Origin: Isoetes taiwanensis
Lineage: Eukaryota > Streptophyta > Lycopodiopsida > Isoetales > Isoetaceae
Direction: 5' to 3'
Assembly (NCBI GenBank): GCA_021234155.1
Contig: JAJEKV010000022.1
Location: forward strand, 9,738,934 to 9,802,933
DNA length: 64,000 nucleotides
Shown here one piece after another: positions 24,379-33,945 of this stretch. The notes beneath the pieces are model-generated. The model did not search any database, was not told the origin of the DNA, and worked only from the letters and a program-made list of their open reading frames with translations. The stretch's first letter is position 1; every line of letters starts with the position of its first letter. Both the position numbers and the translations under genes were made by a program.

Positions 24379-24834
24379 CTAACCTCCTACTCGAAATGGA
24401 AGAGCGAATATCCAGTTGAAAAATGATTTAGCCGTGGAAACGGGCCAACTCAGAAGAAGCCCCATTCGGTCCATATTAATGCAAAATCGAACGTGGTATT
24501 CTTCGAACCAAATCTGCCGGAGCTGCCATAGCCAAGAAAATAGAGATCCCACTTCTTGAGTGAATAGAAGATCTGAGATGCAGAAGCCATAGGCATTCAG
24601 TTCCGACAACCTGCGTCCCGCTAGGGGAACGCAAAGTGGAAGGGAATGCCGCATGCGGCGTAACATGCGGTGTTCCCTGGCACGGAACCCAACCCACTCC
24701 AAAAATAAAGAAATGATTGTTATGCTATTCGACTTGTAAAATACACAGTGTTGTATTCGACTTCCGGTTCTTTGGAATCCTACCTTGAAAGGGGAGCCAA
24801 TGTATTGCCTATTCAATTTAACAATGCATGCCAT
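24379..24834 (-). CDS. Open frame of 151 codons, function unknown
   Basis: An uninterrupted minus-strand frame rich in hydrophobic residues and Arg, with no family recognised. It could be a real first exon, because a possible splice donor follows near its end, or a chance frame. No homologous copy lies in this window. Confidence 0.2.
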   Translation of the reverse strand: MACIVKLNRQYIGSPFKVGFQRTGSRIQHCVFYKSNSITIISLFLEWVGFRAREHRMLRRMRHSLPLCVPLAGRRLSELNAYGFCISDLLFTQEVGSLFSWLWQLRQIWFEEYHVRFCINMDRMGLLLSWPVSTAKSFFNWIFALPFRVGG

Positions 24835-24849
24835 CCACTTGGCATAACT

Positions 24850-25590
24850 GCTCTCTGGACAGTTCTAATGCAGAGTTCAATGATTCATTTAGCCTCCATC
24901 ATAGAGAAATGAGAGAAAGTAGGTTCTACACATGTGTCGATTGAAGATGGTGATGAATTGTGCTTTCTATGCTTTACGAGAACAGCCATAACTTTTTGTT
25001 TGATCTAAATGGGAATGTATCCTTTAAATGCATTATTGCGAAGAATGAGAGCTCTCTATCAAAGTTAGAATTAATCTGAGGATGAGTCCAAATTGTTAAG
25101 TTATGGTCTCCTAAATCCCTCTTAAATCCTCACAATTATTTTGTCTATTAAAAATAACATAGCTTGTGATTCCACTCCAATTGAGATGATCTTAGCTTTG
25201 ATGAAAAGATCTCACCCTCGTCTATGATGCAGAAACATTCTCATTTGGATCATCACCAATAAGTTATGGTCATTTTAAGCAAGAATACTCCTAAACCAGT
25301 TGCTTTGGCAATTTTAGCAAAACATATGGGTATTTTGGAGTTTTTCCATAAGTGTTATGGCTATTTTGACCTATAGACCACTAAATACCTTTAAAGATCA
25401 TGCAACAAAAAAGCAAAAATGAATCTGTTAACAAACCCTTACATTTCTATCGCCATAATAACTTTGCTTGGTTTCTCTAGATCGGGTGAAGCAGGGTCTC
25501 CAAACATTTCAGCTCTAGCATGCAAAAAAAGAATAACATAATAGTTGGGTCAAAAATTTTTTTTTGGGTGGTATAATCTCCAATTGTCGC
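24850..25590. other. Gene-free stretch
   Basis: Repetitive-sounding phrases (AAGTTATGG, CTAAATCCCTC) but no defined unit and no gene recognised. Confidence 0.4.
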
Positions 25591-25735
25591 GTGTCCTATG
25601 CGAATTCCCCGAAATCACATTCGGGTACTTAAATTCCGGTTTACAGGTTTAGAACGTAAAACTCACCACATAATGACACGTTGCAAATTTGATGGAAGTT
25701 GAATTACAAACATGCTGAAACTTCGAGTAAAGATT

Positions 25736-26353
25736 TGTTAGTCCTGTGCCTCCTGATACAGGACTATTCATGCATACGACGGACCAGGTCAAGAACAAGG
25801 ATCCACAGTCAGCCACGGGTCAGCCATCAAAGGCTCAGCAGAAGACCAAGCAGCAGACCACGCAGTCAAAGCCTGCGTCCGTCAACAAGAGGCGCCGCTC
25901 AGACAAGTGACGGTCCGTCACCGCCTACGTCAGCGTCAGCGTGATTCTAGGCACTTCAAGAGGCACCGCCAGCATTCCTGCAAATCAGGCCTCCTTCCAG
26001 GAGTCGGCACCGAGATCAGTCAGAATGTCTATATTGGGCCAAAGGCCATTGTACTATATATATGAGTAGAGCTAGCACATGAGTTTTAGATGAGTTTTGA
26101 GTCTTGTCTCTCTTCAGTCTTCTCTCGATTGCGAGAGCTCATGTATGTTCATCATTGATATCAAGGAAGCTTATCATTTTCCTCTCATTGTTCTCTTTTG
26201 TTCTGTTTTCTTCCTCTTGTTCTCTTCTTGTTTTCTTCCTCTTGTTCTCTTCTTGCAAATCCCGCGTGACATAGTCCCACGGATTCTCCTGTTAGATCCA
26301 CGGGTCCTCACAGAGGGCTGTCTTGCAGGAGTTCCCGAACCCAGACCCCAAAC
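25736..26353 (+). mobile_element. Solo LTR, 618 bp, with AGATT target-site duplication
   Basis: AGATT precedes (25731-25735) and follows (26354-26358) a unit that begins TGTTAGTCCTG and ends CCCCAAACA. Copy A has no such insert at the homologous point. It contains a TATATATATGAG promoter-like run near 26058 and a pyrimidine-rich direct repeat (TTTTCTTCCTCTTGTTCTCT) near 26205-26255. The features suit a copia-type LTR, but with no internal region the superfamily is uncertain. Confidence 0.85.
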
Positions 26354-27198
26354 AAGATTGATCACAAAGTTAAGAAAAAAATAGACATTCAAGTCTTGCA
26401 GCCAAGTTTTATGAGTCATTTTGCTAACACACATTTAATATCCCAGTTCAAGATACTTCCAGCAACAAAATACTTCCAATTCAAGGTTCTTTTAGCAACA
26501 ACATACTTCAAGGCCTGCAACAACAGACTTAAGGCATGCAAACAAAATAATGGACAAAACAGTGTAAATAAAACAAACTGGAGCATAATTCTACAATAAA
26601 GAAAAGTATGCACATACTTACAGAGAATTTTCAGCATTTTTTCGAGGGTAAAAAAATAGCTCAAGTTGATGATTACCTGTTGAATGTGCTTACCTTGCAC
26701 CAATAGTAATATCATCTGTAGCATCATCTGCACTTGGCAAATTGAAACAAACAACTAGTTTAAGCATCCAACAATAAGCATGAGACGTGTAAGGGTGCAT
26801 TTTTACTTGACCTATGCAAAAAAGCATATCGCGACACAGGTGCTAGAAAAGTGCTGACACACTTCATTTTTGTAGCACGTCAAGGCCTTCATCAATCATC
26901 CAAACACATTCTTTGAGCGGGAAAATTTATTTTCTAATCCGTAGAATCAGAATTAGCCACATCTTCGATCCAAGATTCGCGTTGTTGATTTTATTCAGCA
27001 CGTCAAAGCATTCATCTACCATCCATAAAAGTCATTATTTAGGTGGGAAAATATGTTTATGGATCCAAACAATGAGAATTTTCCGCTTCAACGATCCGGA
27101 TAGAGGTGCTGAAAAAGTTAAATTTGACTGCATGAAATTTAATGCCTATCATATCCCATACTAGCCCTTCAAAAATGATGAATACAAGACGCCAGTTC

Positions 27199-27679
27199 TG
27201 TGACGTTCCAAGTATTTATATGGTATACGTATAAATACATTGACACGTCACCCAGTATAGATACGCCACCATGGGGTATGGTAACCTAGGGGGTTGACCA
27301 AAAAGGGATTAATTTAATCATTAAGGATAATAACCTATAATTAAGGAATTAATATTTAAGAAGGATAATTAAGTTAATTATGGTTTGGGAAGGCGCCACC
27401 TGGCCAAACTCGATTGGCCAGCATGGTGAATACTAATTGGATCCATTAAAGTGGATCACCACCCCCATATCAACCATAATCGACCCAACAGGCGCTTGGG
27501 GGGCTTGATTGGGCAAAGGACTTGCTGACTCCCCAAATCATTTGAACAACCACTAACTATCGCTACCACCCTAGTTACAGCAATATGGAAGCACCCCACG
27601 ATAATGGTTCCAGCCGAAACACGGGTTAGTAGTAGTTTAACTTGTGAATTGTAGGATAGTACTTCTTTTCTGATTGCCT
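27199..27679 (+). repeat. 5' LTR of the gypsy element (partial)
   Basis: Matches 31753-32207. Both start TGTGACGTTCC and both end at TTTTCTGATTGCCT, where this copy switches into the inverted gag-protease block. The start contains a near-palindrome (GTATTTATATGG / TATACGTATAAATAC). Confidence 0.9.
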
Positions 27680-27684
27680 GATGG

Positions 27685-28352
27685 AGATAGACTGCATAAT
27701 AGGGTTGAATGGTTCACCTTTTATAGTCACGCGGGCTCCATTAGCTGCGTTGAAGGTAACTTCCCGTTTCTCGCAGTCTATGTTGGTCTTTGCAGATGCC
27801 AAGAATTCCATACCAACAATGAGGTCGTATTTACCAATATCCATTAACTCGGCACCCAAAGCAACTGGTGCCCCTGGCAACTGCATCTTGAGATTGATGC
27901 GACGGCCATGGGTATGTCACGATCTTACCAGCGGCTAAAGTGGTGGGCCCGGTCGGGACCTCAAGGTTTCAAGCCGCAATACACGGGCCATTCTAGGAGA
28001 AGCAAAATTATGTGTACTTCCGGTATCCATAAAATTACAAAAGGCTTCTTGTCTACTTGACCTATGGTGGAAATGAATGAGGCTGACTTTCAGCATTGTC
28101 GGTTTCTATAGCTGCAAGGATATGAGCGCCAGTGAATATACTCGGGAGCGTCGTCCTCGACAGGTAGTGTTGACTCAAGATCGTCCCAATAAAATTGGCC
28201 ATGGCGGTAGGCGTCTGCGTGACATAAGGACAATTCTGCATGAAGTGCCCGGGCCGCATACACCTGTAGCATGCCTTATCTCGGCGGAGCTGTTCTCGAG
28301 CCTCTTTGGGCACTTCATCCATAAATCTGCTTTTCGCACTAGATATGGGCAT
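27685..28352 (-). pseudogene. Inverted gag (zinc knuckle) and aspartic protease segment of the gypsy element
   Basis: Minus-strand gag begins near 28352, reading '[20 protein letters not shown]' and then '[10 protein letters not shown]', a CCHC zinc knuckle. Downstream, about 28055-28000, the protease motif 'FMDTGSTHNF' is visible, followed by 'SPRMARVLRLE'. At 27886-27690 comes 'GKYDLIVGMEFLASAKTNID', the second half of a retropepsin. The order gag to protease is normal, but the strand is opposite to the reverse transcriptase and integrase. A stop between the DTG part and 'LKMQLPGAP' shows decay. Confidence 0.9.
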
Positions 28353-28690
28353 TATGAGTTTACCGTTATGCCTTTTGGATTAACTAATGCCCCAGCAACT
28401 TTCATGCGATTGATGAATGATGTCTTCCGACAATACTTGGATGATTTTGTTGTTATTTTCTTTGGTGACATTCTCATCTGATGAAGACTACGGAAGAGCA
28501 TGAGGAACATCTTAGATTGGCCCTACAAAAGCTAAGACGCCATCAGCTCTTTGCCAAGTTCTCTAAGTGCAAGTTTGCCACTCCAAAGGTCGATTATTTG
28601 GGACATGTTATTTTTGCGAGAGGGAATTGCTCTGATCAGGCAAAGATAGAAGCGCGTAAGGGAATGGCCTATTCGGGTAATGTTTAGAGG
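28310..28690 (+). pseudogene. Gypsy reverse transcriptase fragment
   Basis: Plus-strand '[20 protein letters not shown]', then '[18 protein letters not shown]' with the catalytic YLDD box, then 'EEHLRLALQKLRRHQLFAKF' and 'KVDYLGHVIFARG'. The fingers region N-terminal to 'KSAFRT' is missing because the inverted gag block joins there (about 28325). A TGA lies between the 'GDILI' and 'MKTTEEH' blocks. RNase H downstream (28.7-29.3 kb) is only scraps, for example 'FEIMYKHGKA'. Confidence 0.9.
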
Positions 28691-29856
28691 TCAGAAGTTT
28701 CTTGGGGTTAGCGATATTATCGGAAATTTGTAAAGGATTTTGCAAAGATTGCAGCACCTCTTACAAATCTTACAAAGCATGAGAAGGTGAAAGATTGGAT
28801 GGAGCCTTTGGAAGGCAAAGGTTCGGGGAAGTTTCAGTGACTTAAAGATGCCTTAATGTCACACCCGGTTCTCACATTGCCCGAGCCACGAAGGATAAAT
28901 TAGTGGCAATGGATGCCGTCAAGATTGCCACCGGTGGAGTCCTAATGCGGGGAGGGAGGGTTATTGCCTATGATTCAAAAATGAGCGACCCGAACAGCGA
29001 TACCCTACCCATGATTAGGAATTGTTAGCCGTTGTCCGGTGCAATGCGGATATGGAGACACTACCTTCTTGGTAGAAGATTCGGTTAGATACGGATCATC
29101 AAAGTCTCCGTTACTTATCCACCCAGCCGAATCTCAACCTCCGGGTCGGAGGAGATGGATGGAATTTCGGAGGAGTATGATTTTGAGATTATGTATAAAC
29201 ACGGGAAAGCACAATGTGGTTCTTGGATGCGTTTGTCACGCCATCCCTTGGTAACCGAACCCATTGTAATGCAATTTCTACACTCATCGGTGAGTTTGGG
29301 AAAGCAGATAGAACACACCTTGGCCACGGATCCAGGGAGTTAGTGAAGTTTGGGATAGTTTGGCTAAGGAAGCTTCGTCTGAGATAAGGGCGTGAAGCTT
29401 TTCCGTTCATTATAAGAAAGAAGGCAACTTGTTATATTACATGGATAAGTTGTGTGTACATGAGACTTGGGAATCGTAAGCTCATTCTCCATGACACACA
29501 CAACAGCCCTATATAATTTTGACGCATGCTTACGAAGACCTACTTTAAGATTCGCTCCAGCTATTTTTTGGCCTTCTATGAAAAAGGACATTGCCGGTAC
29601 ATTAAGCGATTAATCCGGTGTGTCGACAAGCGAAAGTGGCGGTTAAGGATTCGGTGAGTTGCAACCTCACGGAGGTGCCGCGCTAAGTGGGAAGTGATAA
29701 CCATGGATTTCATTGTGGGCCTTCCCATTACTCTCGCGTGGATATGCGTTAATGGTAGTGGTCGACAAATTGTGAAAATGGCTCATTTCTTGCCATGTCA
29801 TAACCGGATCTGACGCTATTTGGATCTTGCGGAATGCTATGTTGCCAAGGAGATCG

Positions 29857-30205
29857 TATTTTTAAAAATCCTGGCGTATTTTTTAAAAATACCATAGTAC
29901 CATGGCGTACTGCGTATTTTTAAAAAATGCGGCAATGCTTTTTTCAAAAAAACAAACACAGTTTTCTCAAAACAGACTCAATTTGCACCCACTAGAATTC
30001 GAACCTGGGCTTCCCAGATAGCAAACGAACATGCTAACCAACTTTCCAACAATCTGTTCATGTTTATATTGCATAATTTGTTATATTTAAGCTTTTTCTC
30101 AATTTTTTTAAAAAACGTATTTCAAGCACTTTAAGTACGTATTGTATAAAATACGTATTTTTTTCAAAAAATACGTCCGAAACGTACGGTACGGTACGCG
30201 TACGG
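29857..30205. mobile_element. About 340-bp insertion in gypsy pol with a tRNA-like core
   Basis: Interrupts the integrase frame just before 'GMPRVIISDRDPKF'. It is AT-rich and flanked by CGTATTTTTAAAAAT-type and TACGTATTTTTTTC-type motifs in opposite orientation, ending in CGTACGGTACGGTACGCGTA. Its centre (29985-30050, minus strand) resembles a tRNA: AGTTGGTTAGCATG, an anticodon-loop-like TTTGCTA, and AGGTTCGAATTC. It could be a SINE or a tRNA pseudogene carried by a foldback element. Confidence 0.6.
29985..30050 (-). tRNA. tRNA-like sequence (pseudogene or SINE head)
   Basis: About 66 nt with D-arm-like GTTGGTTAGC, an anticodon arm with a possible TGC triplet, and the T-arm B-box GGTTCGAATTC. 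The acceptor stem does not pair well, so I do not consider it a functional tRNA. Confidence 0.4.
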
Positions 30206-30212
30206 GACAACA

Positions 30213-30650
30213 TTGGGAATGCCACGAGTTATTATATCCGACAGGGATCCCAAATTTGTAAGTGCATTCTGGAAAGATTTCTTTGCCACCATCCAGACCA
30301 AGCTTGCTATGAGTACAACATATCATCCTCAAACAGATGGTCAGACAGAGCGTACCAATCGCATCATAGAGGATATGCTAAGAAGTTATGTGTGGAGTAA
30401 GCAATCACAATGGGCTGACTATATTTATCTGGTCGAGTTTGCCTACAACAGCATGAAACAGGAGTCTTCTAGAATGTCTCCCTTTATGATAAATTATGGT
30501 TATCAATGTCTTACTCCAGACACATGGCATAACCCCGTTTCTAAAGTGGAGGTTTCTCAACAACTCCTCTTGGAGATGCAAGCTACGGTGAAGAAGTTCG
30601 TGGTTACTTATTATTTGACGTTGATCGTCGAGAAAAGTGTGGCCAGATAA
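30213..30650 (+). pseudogene. Gypsy integrase C-terminal half
   Basis: Reads 'MPRVIISDRDPKFVSAFWKD', then 'TTYHPQTDGQTERTNRIIED' (the D-x(n)-E part of the integrase core), 'WADYIYLVEFAYNSMKQESS' and 'SPFMINYGYQCLTP'. The first catalytic part upstream is separated by the 340-bp insertion and is degraded. The frame breaks again after 30650. Confidence 0.92.
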
Positions 30651-30981
30651 ACCTGAGAACCCCATAGCGTTTTCGGTGGGTGAATCGGTTTGGCTTAAGA
30701 TTAAGGTAAAACAAGCCAAGCTTAAGATTGGCAAGCGCAGAAGTTGGCACCGGATGGGGCTGGGCCGTTCAAAATTATTGGCGTGTTGGAGAGCGGGCAT
30801 ATCGCTTGGATTTGCCAGCTTTGAAGATCCACAAGGTCTTTCACGTGAGTCTTCGAAACAACACACCCTGATCCGAGGAGGTTTTGGATACCCCAACCCT
30901 CCTAGAAATGATGAGAGGAGCGGTGGAGATAGTGCACGAAGCTCTTCTTGATCGGCTTATAAACAAACCAGAAGGACTCAA

Positions 30982-31173
30982 ATGTTGCAATACTTGGTTA
31001 AATGGAAGCACTTACCAGTTGAGGATGCTACTTGGGTGATGAAGATAGACCTTGAAAAGCACTATCCGGACTTCATGCAGGAATCTCAAGGCCGCACCAT
31101 CAACGATGCTATCAACCCCAACCCGCGGCAGAAGCTTGGAAGCTTGATTGCCGATGGCGCTCTAGAGGGGTAG
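30982..31173 (+). pseudogene. Chromodomain-like C-terminus of the gypsy polyprotein
   Basis: 'MLQYLVKWKHLPVEDATWV' followed by 'LEKHYPDF' matches the C-terminal chromodomain of plant chromoviruses (YLVKWKxxxxxxATWE). It normally guides integration to marked chromatin. It follows a linker with 'RKVHKV'-like remnants in other frames. Confidence 0.85.
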
Positions 31174-31739
31174 ATGCATCGTAAATAATAATAGTTATCG
31201 ATGATGAGATCACCTATGTGTTCTCTAGGACGTGGTGTACTGTCAATGTTGACCTGACCACATAGTTAATAAACTGCGTTCATCTCGGCTATAATGGGAA
31301 CTTGACCATTCCCTATGCTGCAATGAAATGCAAACCATAGACATGATAGGTTTCCTGGTAGATAGGGTTTTCTTTTATTTATTATAGGGGGTGGTCCCTT
31401 CAACCACAATCTAATTATATATCTTGATATCTTGACATATGCGCCAGGCGAGTGAGCGCGACGTGACCTGCCCATGTTAGAGGGTTGGGTTGCTGATGGC
31501 CCGATTTCTTCGGTTTTATTTTGTCTACACGTCTTGCTTTGTTGTACTCTGATGTTGATATTGGACTTCGGTCCTTGAACTTTTTGCTTATGATAATCAT
31601 GTGAAATGCACCTCGGTGCTTAAACTTGATATATTTAAGTTTTTAATATATTACCTTCGGAAATAAGGAATTACCTTCCTTCATAATGTCATGTCCTATA
31701 TTTGTATCTAACCCTAATGCTGAGGACAACATTAATTCT

Positions 31740-31752
31740 AAGGAGGGGAGAA
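31740..31752 (+). other. Polypurine tract of the gypsy element
   Basis: AAGGAGGGGAGAA immediately precedes the 3' LTR start TGTGACG, fixing the LTR boundary at 31753. Confidence 0.85.
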
Positions 31753-32820
31753 TGTGACGTTCCAAGTATTTATACGGTATACGTATAAATACATTGACAC
31801 GTCACCCAGCATAGATACGCCACCATGGGGTATGGTAACCTAGGAGGTTGACTATTATAACCTATAATTAAGGAATTAATATTTAAGAAGGATAATTAAG
31901 TTAATTATGGTTTGGGAAGGCGCCACCTGGCCAAACTCGATTGGATGACATGGCTTAATACTAATTGGATCCATTAAGGTGGATCACCACCCCCATATCA
32001 ACCATAATCGACCCAGCAGAGCACCCGGGAGCGGTTGAGCCCAAGGGTTGTTCGACTCCCCAAATATTTGAACAACCACTAGGCTGCCATTTGCCACCCT
32101 AGTTACAGCAATATGGAAGCACCCCACGATAATGGTTCCAGCCGAAACACGGGTTAGTAGTAGTTTAGCTTGTGAATTGTAGGATAGTACTTCTTTTCTG
32201 ATTGCCTTTGTTGAGATTAACCCTTCTGTGGTAAGTAGGATTACATTTCAATTATGAAAGGTGCTCTGTTAAGGAATGATCGATGTATCTATGAAGTATT
32301 TCGGTAGCTTCCATTAAACAGGGGTTTAAAGGGGGGTAGAGACCTCTGAGCTCATGTATGATAGTATGTTCCTAGATAGGGCCCTGTAATATTCGCTTAG
32401 CACCAGAGAAGGGACGCAGTGGTGAAGTGGGGGTGGGGTCTTGCACGAACATAAAAGGCTGCGAGACTCCTACGTGGGCTAGGCACGAGCAGGTGGTCCG
32501 CGTGGAGGGCGAGGGTATGGGTCCGACACTCCCACGGGTGTAGAGGTGTGATCCCGTATGGAGCATCTTGCACTTTGAGTAGATTTAGGGTGAGTAAGTC
32601 GGGATGCGGATGCGGGGGTGGCTGATGCGTACACGTATTCTCTAGCTCACCCATGGAACCCCGTGATCACGAAGGGGGGGCCTCCCACCTGCCTCATCGG
32701 ACGGGCGTCATGAACCCTGGAGTAGGCTCAAAGGGTGATACCTTGAGTCTGCGTCTCCGGAAGGCTATAGCGAAGCCATAGCGTGGATCGACCCATCTGC
32801 AAAGTGTGCACAGGAGGGGC
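31753..32820 (+). repeat. 3' LTR of the gypsy element (3'-truncated)
   Basis: The first 455 bp match the 5' LTR. The remaining about 600 bp (GGGGGGTAGAGACCTC..., ending TGTGCACAGGAGGGGC) match, in inverted orientation, the interiors of the LTRs at 19921-21505 and 33890-35324, so these LTRs are one broad family. It stops abruptly at 32820, where host sequence of copy B resumes. Confidence 0.85.
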
Positions 32821-32831
32821 GAAAAACATAC

Positions 32832-32955
32832 ATGCATAAGATCTTTCAGCATCAGGAGAATTTTCCAGTAAAGAATCAGTAGATTCAGCAAGAACTCCAT
32901 AAGGATCTTCTACAGTATTGTTTTTAGCCCCATCATCTACTCTAGATAGCAAAAC
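32832..32955 (-). pseudogene. Exon-like block in duplicated segment, copy B
   Basis: Homologue of 19252-19376. The minus-strand frame gives 'SRVDDGAKNNTVEDPYGV' and 'STDSLLENSPDAERSY'. Few differences from copy A, and the frame stays open. Function unknown. Confidence 0.4.
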
Positions 32956-33056
32956 TACAAAAAATCATTGAAAACTTAGTATTAGAAATAAAAAAAACAT
33001 GAAAGATTTATGTTCTGAAAAAATGCAGAACCTTCTTGCTTGGAACAGTCGTCAGG
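32925..33056. repeat. 132-bp direct repeat, left of the H3-containing element
   Basis: TAGCCCCATCATCTACTCTA through GTCAGG, repeated at 35325-35456. The two copies bracket the minus-strand LTR element exactly, so they look like an unusually long target duplication. Confidence 0.85.
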
Positions 33057-33059
33057 AAA

Positions 33060-33420
33060 AAGCGTTCTCCTTTATTGGAAAAGCGTTCTTCTTTAATGGA
33101 ACTTGCCAAGTGCATGTCCTTGGTCATCAATGTTACTCTCTTGGCATGCAAAGTGCACGCCCTCGAGTCTTCAAAATCTTTGCACCGACTTACGCTCTGC
33201 CGCTTCTGTAAGGCTAAAGCATTTCGCCCTATTGACTCTCATGCTCGTGTCGAACTCTTGTACGACCTCCTTGACGAGTCTGGCGAATGGTGCTCGGGGG
33301 ATGAGAAGGCCGTAACTTCTCTAAAAATGCCAGATCTCTCGGACTGCTTGCGATAGTCTTGATCCGGGCTTCCTTGCTACTGGTTTCTTTGGCGGGATGG
33401 GTTTCTCTGGAGGTGGTTTG
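33060..33420 (-). pseudogene. Histone H3-like fold, frame-broken
   Basis: The minus-strand frame from about 33400 reads 'PPKKPVARKPGSRLSQAVRE', then 'IWHF'-stop. It continues 'RSYGLLIPRAPFARLVKEVV' and 'QEFDTSMRVNRAKCFSLTEA', and after a frameshift 'EDSRACTLHAKRVTLMTKDM' and 'HLASSIKEER'. This follows the whole core of histone H3: alphaN, alpha1 (L-I-x-x-x-P-F-x-R-L-V-x-E), alpha2 (L-x-E-A) and alpha3 (F-E-D-x-x-x-C-x-x-H-A-K-R-V-T-x-M-x-K-D). The tail is basic and not the canonical H3 tail, and divergence in alpha2 resembles centromeric or other variant H3. One in-frame stop and one frameshift make this copy non-functional. It sits downstream of an LTR and primer-binding-site-like sequence. 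Confidence 0.75.
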
Positions 33421-33552
33421 AGGGTCTTCTTCTTTGATGGCCGTCCTCCTTCGACATATAAGTTACCTTATTGGCCTGGTAGTAGGAGTTTTAGGCCTCC
33501 CACTTCTTCATACATTCCTTATAGTCATTTCTTCTGGTAGACCCTGAGATGG

Positions 33553-33945
33553 TCATACCACATAGGACTCCCGGGCGGGTCGGGTCGGCTTCTTTGGATC
33601 CTTCTCCTTCTCCTTCTCCTTCTCCCACGTGGGGTAGGGTGGGGGTGCTTGTGTCTGCTGATCCTCGGCCACTGGTTTTGAGGAGCTCCCTACTTCTTGG
33701 CCTCCTCTGGGGAAGGGCTGGTAATCCTCGTCATCTGAGTCGTCAGAGGATGGGGGCTGGTCGGGCTGTCGTTCCTTGATGACGAGCTTGACCATGGGTG
33801 TCTTCTTTAGTTTTCTTTTGGGCTCCTCCTTGCCCTTCTCTTTGAGCTTCTTCTTTGCTTCTGCCTCCTGTTCGTCTCTGATACAAGGCCCTCCATGTAT
33901 CACTACAACCTTGACGAGTTCCAGTGGGAAGAATGAAGGGGTCAT
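33553..33945 (-). CDS. Charged leader open frame upstream of the H3-like fold
   Basis: The frame has a Lys/Glu-rich start ('EAEAKKKLKEKGKEEPKRKL'), a Met at about residue 50 ('MVKLVIKERQPDQP'), an acidic Ser/Asp run ('SSDDSDDEDYQPFP'), and a second charged run ('WEKEKEKEKDPKKPTRP'). It is in gag position relative to the LTR and PBS-like site, and the predicted start may be the internal Met (about 33798). A stop or frameshift separates it from the H3-like part. Low complexity prevents family assignment. Confidence 0.45.
   Translation of the reverse strand: MTPSFFPLELVKVVVIHGGPCIRDEQEAEAKKKLKEKGKEEPKRKLKKTPMVKLVIKERQPDQPPSSDDSDDEDYQPFPRGGQEVGSSSKPVAEDQQTQAPPPYPTWEKEKEKEKDPKKPTRPARESYVV
33876..33886 (-). 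other. Primer-binding-site-like sequence
   Basis: TTGTATCAGAG on the minus strand differs by one base from the TGGTATCAGAG used by many plant LTR elements, and lies where the LTR similarity ends. Confidence 0.5.

Larger units (their letters stand above)
27199..32820 (+). mobile_element. Rearranged Ty3/gypsy chromovirus-type retrotransposon
   Basis: In order: 5' LTR part (27199-27679), an inverted gag-protease segment (27685-28324, minus strand), reverse transcriptase (from about 28325, plus strand), degraded RNase H, integrase (30213-30650), chromodomain-like end (30982-31090), polypurine tract (31740-31752) and a truncated 3' LTR (31753-32820). All coding parts are frame-broken. The LTR copies share the start TGTGACGTTCCAAGTATTTA but differ by an indel and substitutions, so the insertion is old. 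The right end is a deletion junction with host sequence, so no target-site duplication survives. Confidence 0.9.

Noticed and set aside
26174-26434. Minus-strand Arg/Lys-rich frame
   Set aside because: It lies in the solo LTR's pyrimidine-rich direct repeat and reflects base composition.
33103-33356. Plus-strand frames across the H3-like region
   Set aside because: The complementary strand gives a clear H3 core; the plus frames are shadows.
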